Part shown: one piece after another, positions 57,523-64,000 of the stretch
How the letters are laid out: every line of letters begins with the position of its first letter
How positions within the stretch are numbered: the first letter of the stretch is position 1
Assembly (NCBI GenBank): GCA_007449985.2
Contig: VIIQ02000032.1
Coordinates: forward strand, 186,001 to 250,000
Direction of reading: 5' to 3'
Origin: Desmodesmus armatus
Taxonomy: Eukaryota > Chlorophyta > Chlorophyceae > Sphaeropleales > Scenedesmaceae
DNA: 64,000 bases
Translations under genes and position numbers: made by a program
Notes under the pieces: model-generated
Database searches by the model: none
Seen by the model: the letters and a program-made list of their open reading frames with translations, nothing else
Told to the model about the DNA's origin: nothing

Positions 57523-60500
57523 ATGGGCGACAACTTAAATGACTCCCAATCGAGTGCTGCCAGCTCTCAAGCCCTCATCGATCAGCTCACAGCGGCCCTA
57601 GGGGCTGCCCAGCTGGCACAGGCTCAGCAAATTGCCAGGGACAGCCTGGCACTGTCTAATGCAGCAGCCAGCGCCAGTGGTGCCCTCAGCACGACCAGCG
57701 CTATTCCTGATGCGGGGCTTGCTGCTGCTGGGACAGCTGCCACATCATTGTTCGCAGCAGGGGCTGCTGGTGGGCTGACACCTGTGGCATCATTGACTGG
57801 AGCAGCGGGCACTGCAGCAGTCCCAGCAGTTGTGCCCGCTGCTGCAGTAGCAGCAGCACAGGCAGCAGCAGTCCCAACCTTGCTGACTGCAGTGCCTGCA
57901 GTCCCTGCGCTGGGCCCCACAGTGGTTCCAGCTGGCATGGTCGCTGCAGTGCAGCCTGCTGCCCTGGTACCGCCAGCACTCCCTGCAGTTGTTACAACAG
58001 GCACTGCCCCCACAGTAGCCACCATCGTGCCGCCCACTCCTGCTGCCCTGGCTGCTCTCGAAGCAGCAACAGCAGCGGAGGCTGTTGACAGCCTGGCAGC
58101 AACGGCAGCAGTGCTCCAGGCAGCAGGGAGTGTGGTGGCAGAACAGGAGATGACAGACATGCAGGCTGCTGAGGCTGCAATCGCAGCGGCAGCAGCCGCT
58201 GCAGGGGAGGTTCCGGACACTCCGACCACACACACCATCCCCATGAGCCCCATGAGCTCAGCATCGGCAGTGAAGGAGGCTCAGGCAGATGCCTTGGCAG
58301 CAAGCATTGCTGCTTCCGCCTCAGCGGAAGCGGCGCAGCAGGGGCAGCTGCAGCAAGCCATCCAGCAGATGGTGGTGCAGCAGCAGGCTCGACAGCAGAT
58401 CGCTCAGCAGCAGGCCGCACAGCAGCAGCTAATGATGGCCATGTCCCCTCCCAGCTCGGCCTTGTCCCCTCCCAGCTCGGCTTCTAATGTCACATCTGAG
58501 GTTGCTGCAGCATACGCCTCCCAGCAGCAACAGCAGCAGCAGGCGCAGCAGCAGCAGTTCCAGCAGTTCCAGCAGGCGCAGCAGCAGCAGCAGTACCAGG
58601 TGCAGGCGCAGCAGCAGCAGCAGCAGTACCAGGCACAGGCGCAGCAGAACCAGATGCAGGCACAGGCACAGGCGCAGCAGCAGATGATGATGGCTGCTGG
58701 GCTGTCTACAGCCACTGTGGTGGTGCCCACAGGTGCGGGTGGGATGCTGCATGAGGGTGCAGGGTATGCTGATTGCTTGAGGCAGGAGGCATGATTTTGG
58801 GGCACCTGTGTGTTCGTCATGAATATGTTGACATATTACTTGCAGTCATGTGTGCGTGGATGTTGCTTGCGTGGAGGTTTCGAATGCATGTGCTTATCCA
58901 TGTGAGTGGGTACAGGCATGCATGGTGGGTGTGTACACCCGCACGCTTGCATGCATGCATGCATACGCATATGCACACTGGGTTGCAAGCATGCATGAAT
59001 GTTGTTGGGTGTGGAGGCTTTGAATGCATGTGCATATCCATGCGCAGTGGGTGCACTTGTGCATGGCGGTGTGTACACCTGCACGCTTGCATGCATGCAT
59101 GGATATGCATACTGGGTTGCAAGCACCTGCATGCATTGTCACACTGGCCAGTGGACAGCACCACTACAGGCGCACTACCGTTGTATGCATGGGGAGTGTC
59201 TAGAGTGCCAACATCGTGCATGCATTGATGTCTGCACATGGAACAGTCATTGCTGTCTGCGCATGTGGTGTGAACACTGTTGCTGAACTAAGGCAAGGGC
59301 CAGGGCTTTTTGGACAGTGCCAGCAAGCAATGGACAATGACTGGCAGCGATCTCTGCGGCATTGTGTCAAAGATGATGTGCTGCCACTCGTACAAGTTGG
59401 TGCAAGTTGCCAACCACCTCTGCATTCCCGTACTAACACTATTGGCCGTGTGTGCAGGCGCTTGGGCTGGCAGCAGCTATTGCTTGCATGCCCACAATGA
59501 CTATGGTTATCCTTCTGTGCTACCAGCAGGACAGTCCTGCCTGTGGCAGCAATGCAGGCCCTGCTCCCTGCCCCTCTCCACTCTTTCCAGCTCTCAATGT
59601 TCTCCTCCTCCCTTGTTCCTTTCCTTGCTCTAGCTCTCCTCCTGCGCTTCTCGGCCATCATGCAGGTGCACCATGCATGCTGTTTCAGCATGACAGCACG
59701 CATTCAGTGTTTTTTTTTCTTTTTTCCCCCCATTGCTTCACTGCACAATCAAACTTCCGTGCTGTTTTCTCGTCTCACTGCAGGTGCCACAGCAGCTCAG
59801 CTGGCGTCAGGCATGCCCGCCATGAAGGCCGTCTCTGTGCTGGTCCCTGCAGGACAAGGCACCAGCCAGGCCATGAGTCAGCCCCTAAGCCAGGGTTTAG
59901 CCCCCACCAGCAGCTTCAGCACACAAAGCTTGGCATCCACTGGACTCGGCACTGGCCTCTCCACCTCTGCGCTGGGACAGGCTCTGGCGGCATCAAATGC
60001 ATCCCTGCTGTCTGCCGCAAACCCATCCACACTGGGCGCTGGTAGTGACACTATGTCGACCAATAGCCAGCTGAGCAACGCGCTGACAAAGCTTGCGATC
60101 GCGCAGCACCAGCAGCAGCAGGCGCAACAGCAGCAGCAGGCGCAGCAGGCGGCAGCGGCCACTGCAATGCTGCAGGCGGCCGGGTCTGGTGCATCGAGCA
60201 GCAACTTGCTGCCCAGCATCATGTCCAACATGTCGCTCAACAACTTGAAGTCGACTAGCGTTGCTAGCTCGGTGCTGTCAGCGGCCCCTATGGCCCCACA
60301 CTTGGAGCCGATTCCCAGCAATGCGCCAACCATGACCAGCGGCAGCACCACTGCCAGTGGCGGCAGTAAGGTGAGAGCTTGCAACTTGCATTGAATGCAT
60401 TCCATGCTAGCATTTCAGGGTACCCTGAAACCGGTGCATTGTGGCTGCCAGCCACAGTGTGGAGTATGGTTGCCACAGTGTATCAAGCCCATGCTTGCGT

Positions 60501-63500
60501 AGGTGTTGGAATGCGGCATGGGGTTTGTTTGTGTGGGGTGCAGCGGACGGTGGTGGCAGGTGGAACTTGCCAGCAGCATGCGTGCACATCTTGCATGCTG
60601 TTGGAGGCTTGCATGCTGTTGGAGGCTTGGAGGATTTCATGCATGCTGCTGCCCTGCGCCTGCCACGGGGTTTTGGGTGCACGCCCCGCTGACAACAAAC
60701 AGAGGCAAGTATTGAGTGTGTTTGATTGTTCGTCTGCATGCTCTTGCATCTGTCAGGTTCGTGTGCTGCTGAGCTCTGGCGGGGAGTATGAGGAGGTGCA
60801 GGCCAGCGAGGGAGCTACTGGAGGCCGCAGCACGCGGTGGAGGTGCGTGGGGTTGCGGGGAGGGGGTGACTGATGGTGTAGGTGCCCTGCATGGCATTTT
60901 ATGGTGTAGGTGCCCTGCATGGCATTTTTCAACACAGCCGGCCAGTCCCTGCTGCGCACTGGGTAGCTGGAAGCTCGCAGCAGACAAGTGATGCGCTGGT
61001 ACATACAGTGGCCCAGTCTTATGCAGGCTTGCATGTAGGCGCAAGCATGTGCACTCCCACCATCGATGGGTGAGTGACTTGCTGTGCATGGGTTGATCCT
61101 AGCACATCCAATGCTGCACCTGAAGTTTGAGTGTGGGGTGCTGCAGGTATGGGCGCGCATGTGCTGCATGTGGTTCATGTTTTGCATGTGTGAGCTGACT
61201 GGCATGCATGCTGTGTATCGTTGCGCAGGTATGTTGGTGGTGAGACGCGCCTGGTCGGCCTCAAACGCACCGACAGCTACAGCTCATTCCTGCAGCAGCT
61301 GAGCAAGGCCACTTCTGCGGTGTGGGATGAGGTGGGGCAGGGGCACGTTGCTTTGCTTCGCAGAGTGCCAACGGGTTTTCTGCAGCCGCATGCTGCTGCC
61401 AGACCACGGAATCAGGGGGATTGCTCGCGTACATATCCACATGCATGCAAAGCAAAGACTTTGCCTGCGGCAATCGCATCGAAGTCACTTGCTATTGTTG
61501 TGTCGCGTAGGTCTGCTGCACACCACAGCACGTCTTGATACTAATGTCACGTCCAAGTAGCAGCTGCATCACATCCGCTCAGGGCACGCACCGCAGTATG
61601 TCAACATTCAACACCTGATGTCTCCTCTGTCTGCTGTGCCTGCAGTCCTGCCGTCTGATGTACGACCTGCCCAGTGGTGAGGCTGATGTGAGCAGTACGC
61701 TGGTTGACTTGATTGATGACGAGGACCTGGAGATGATGTGGGAGGAGATGGATGCGATGCATGTGAGCAGGGGGGGCTGGGTAGGATCATGCATCCTTGA
61801 TCATGCAGGTGGTTCAACCACCAATGGCATTGCAGTGTGACAATGGTGCTTGGCAGTTGTGTGAAGGGGTTTCGACCTGCGCATGGGCATCAGGCGTACT
61901 GACCCGGGTCCTCTAGTGACAGAGACTGGGAAAGCATATGGCTGCACAGACAGGAATTTGACAGGCATCAAGGGAGGAGAGTGAACCGCAACAGGTGGTC
62001 AAGTCTGGCTGCACCAGCCAATGCACAGCCATGGGCGGAGCTCCAGGGTGGCGTGTGTCCAACCATCTGCACACTTTGCGCAGGGCATGCTCGCCAGCAG
62101 GATTGGCAGGACTGTTCATCATACCACCAGCGGTTAAGTCTGCAGCACACGTTGGCTTCTCATATCTTTTGTTGCTGCATTGTGTGCAGGCCACCAAGCC
62201 CACCTTCCGGCTGCACATCTATGTGCAGCTGGGCTGCAAGAGGAGCTCAACAGGACCACCGGAGAGCAGCCTGGCTTCCGAGGTAAGCTGGCTGTATGCT
62301 GCCAAGCCGGCCCAGCTTGCGACGCCTCAGCAAGTCAATGCTGCAATCAAACATTTCGCGTGGCGCAGATGGCGTGACGTCACCATGCATGGTGTGCGAC
62401 CCTGCTATCTCGTCACACGATGGTGCAGGCAGATGCAGGTGTTGCTGTCAGCAACATCACCAACATCACCCCTAAATGATGGTGGTTCCTGCTTATCCCA
62501 TCATGCGGTAAGACAACTTTACTGTCTGCTGCAGGACCACTTGAGCGAAAACACCTCTGCCTCCACTCCGCAGTCAGCCATCGCAGCCGCAACAGCAGCC
62601 GCCGGAGCCGTCGGCAGCGCCAGCAACAGCATCGGCACCCCGCGCCATGCCGACGGCGCCCACAGCTCTGACAGCAACAGGGCAGCATCCCTATTGCGGT
62701 CAGCAGAGCCAGCGGGGCCCGGCTCTACGGGTCGCAACGGCGGCAACACCAACAACACGGCGACCACCGGTTTCACCAGTAGTGAGTACGATGATCTGGT
62801 AGATGACATTGTGAGTGACAAGCCGGGGCTCAACCTGTCAGATCTGGAGGCAAAGCTGGACATCATTTCGCCTGAAGATCTCACGGTGAGTACTACGGGC
62901 AAATTTTGGTACTGTCTGGCTGCACGTGCTGCACGTGCTGTCATTTCAAGATCTAGACCACCTGGGACATGCGAGATTTGACAATACAAGTATTCAAATT
63001 TATATTGGTGTCTTGTATGTTACTGATTGTGCCCAATATCATTGATGATTGCTCAGTTGGTGCCACCATCAGTTTTGGAATGCACCCACATGCATGCTTG
63101 TGGCTAGCGGGTGTGGCTTGTATTGTGATGCTGCTGACTCTTGACGGCAACACATGTTTCCCTGCTGCTGCTGTCACTCTCTGCATCACAGCCTGTGCGC
63201 CTCCTGGGCAGTGGTGGGTTTGGTGAGGTTTACCTCTGCCGCTGGCACAGCTCTGATGTGGCGGTAAGCACCTGCTCGTGCCAAAGGCACATGCATTTAC
63301 TGTATCAGCTCGGCCGGCGTAGAGTAATCCTTGGTCAGGCAGTGACGGGAAACGGTCAGGAGAAACAGGGTAGATCACTGAGCTATGACTGCATGCAGGA
63401 CAAGCAGCTTGCAGTCTACCCAGGAATCACTTCAGATGACAATCAAAACATAAACTTGCACTTTGTTCGTGCTTCCTGCAGGTGAAGTGCCTCAATCCTA

Positions 63501-64000
63501 GTCTGCTGGTGCCTGACGGAGCTATGGGCACAATCAGCAAGGTGGGTGGCCTGTGGGTTGCTGCAGCCAAACCCCGTACATGCTCACTTTGAGGGTGTCT
63601 ACCAGCCCGGGGCATGACGCGTGGCAACTGCTGTGTGCTACACTTTTAACGACTGTGCATCATGACATGTACCTGCTGGATGCAATTCCTGTCTCAACAC
63701 ACTTCACAATCGCCCACTTCAAATATCCTGCAGTGAACAGCAGCACAGCAGCAGAGTCTGTCTGTTTGTACTGCAGCCCGTATGCCCCCATTACTTCAAG
63801 TTGCAAGTTGCAGCTGTTATGCCTTCAATGTTTCAATTCGTCGACGTGTGTCTGTCTATCTTCTGCAGGAGAATGTGTCTGAGCTGCTGAAGGAGGCCAA
63901 CCTGCTGGGCAGTGTGCGTCACCCCAACATTGTGTGGGTGTACGGCCTGGTGCTGCCCCCCCTGGATGCTGCTGTGGAGGCCATCAAGCAGGGCCTGGCA
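57523..64000 (+). CDS. PB1-domain Raf-like protein kinase (3' end outside window)
   Basis: Ten exons are seen (57523-58732, 59784-60370, 60757-60842, 61229-61331, 61646-61762, 62190-62282, 62535-62885, 63192-63263, 63482-63541, 63869 onward), 937 residues so far. Residues 1-599 are Ala/Gln-rich disorder. A PB1 domain spans about 600-732: VRVLLSSGGEYEE, RYVGGETRLVGL, then an acidic LIDDEDLEMMWEEMD (OPCA-like) and RLHIYVQLG. The kinase begins at about 850 with LLGSGGFGEVYL (Gly-rich loop), the VAVK-type Lys at 875, and a helix-C segment before RHPNIVWVYG. PB1 plus this kinase type is the layout of plant group-C Raf-like MAPKKKs, which take part in osmotic and hormone signalling. The start is the first ATG after stops; a GTG 30 nt upstream is open. 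Confidence 0.87.
58862..59137. repeat. Tandem repeat of about 139 bp in kinase intron 1
   Basis: Two imperfect units share GTGGAGG, GAATGCATGTGC, GGTGTGTACACC, GCACGCTTGCATGCATGCAT and ACTGGGTTGCAAGCA. Each unit contains ATGCATGCAT-type self-complementary DNA. Confidence 0.8.
60873..60928. repeat. Perfect 28-bp tandem duplication in kinase intron 3
   Basis: The 28-bp unit beginning ATGGTGTAGGTGCCCTGCAT occurs twice without a mismatch at 60873-60900 and 60901-60928. Confidence 0.9.

Overview
The window is nuclear DNA from a green alga, most likely a chlorophycean. The evidence is: intron-rich genes with GT-AG introns of roughly 130-1050 bp; acceptors that nearly always end GCAG; TGTAA polyadenylation signals; GC-rich coding sequence dominated by CAG/GCA codons (Gln, Ala and Ser runs); plant-type R2R3-MYB, PB1-Raf-like kinase and plastid UVR-ApaG genes; and a cilia gene (DNAAF5). 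TAG, TAA and TGA all end real genes, so the genetic code is standard. Gene models were spliced by hand. Reading phases close across every intron unless stated otherwise.

Layout. 1-4876: two head-to-tail, 5'-truncated copies of one LINE; the second carries a 145-bp SINE-like insertion. 6156-7611: a divergent pair of tiny mitochondrial-type genes (COX7a-like, CHCH). 8822-11104 (-): plastid UVR-ApaG protein, divergent from a 2,180-residue Gln/Ala/Ser-rich protein (11545-19351, +). 20390-24310 (-): dynein-arm assembly factor DNAAF5, divergent from a Gln-rich coiled-coil gene (24565-26819, +). 27122-33279 (+): chromatin-reader-like gene with a BRWD-type module, double PHD-like fingers and a degenerate FHA-like end, carrying an apparent frameshift. 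34632-43574: a cluster of three secreted Ala/Cys-rich proteins of no family I recognise: A and B are tandem paralogues on the minus strand, and C is divergent on the plus strand. 44307-49277 and 51914-55940 (+): two tandem R2R3-MYB genes. 57523 to the window end (+): PB1-domain Raf-like protein kinase, cut off inside the kinase N-lobe.

The arrangement is compact. Four divergent gene pairs share 254-440 bp intergenic spaces that probably act as two-way promoters, while convergent pairs are separated by about 1-1.35 kb of repeat-bearing 3' sequence. The strongest candidate for an undescribed system is the secreted A/B/C cluster. A and B share two cysteine clusters of metallothionein-like spacing, and C is built only from symmetric phase-1 exons.
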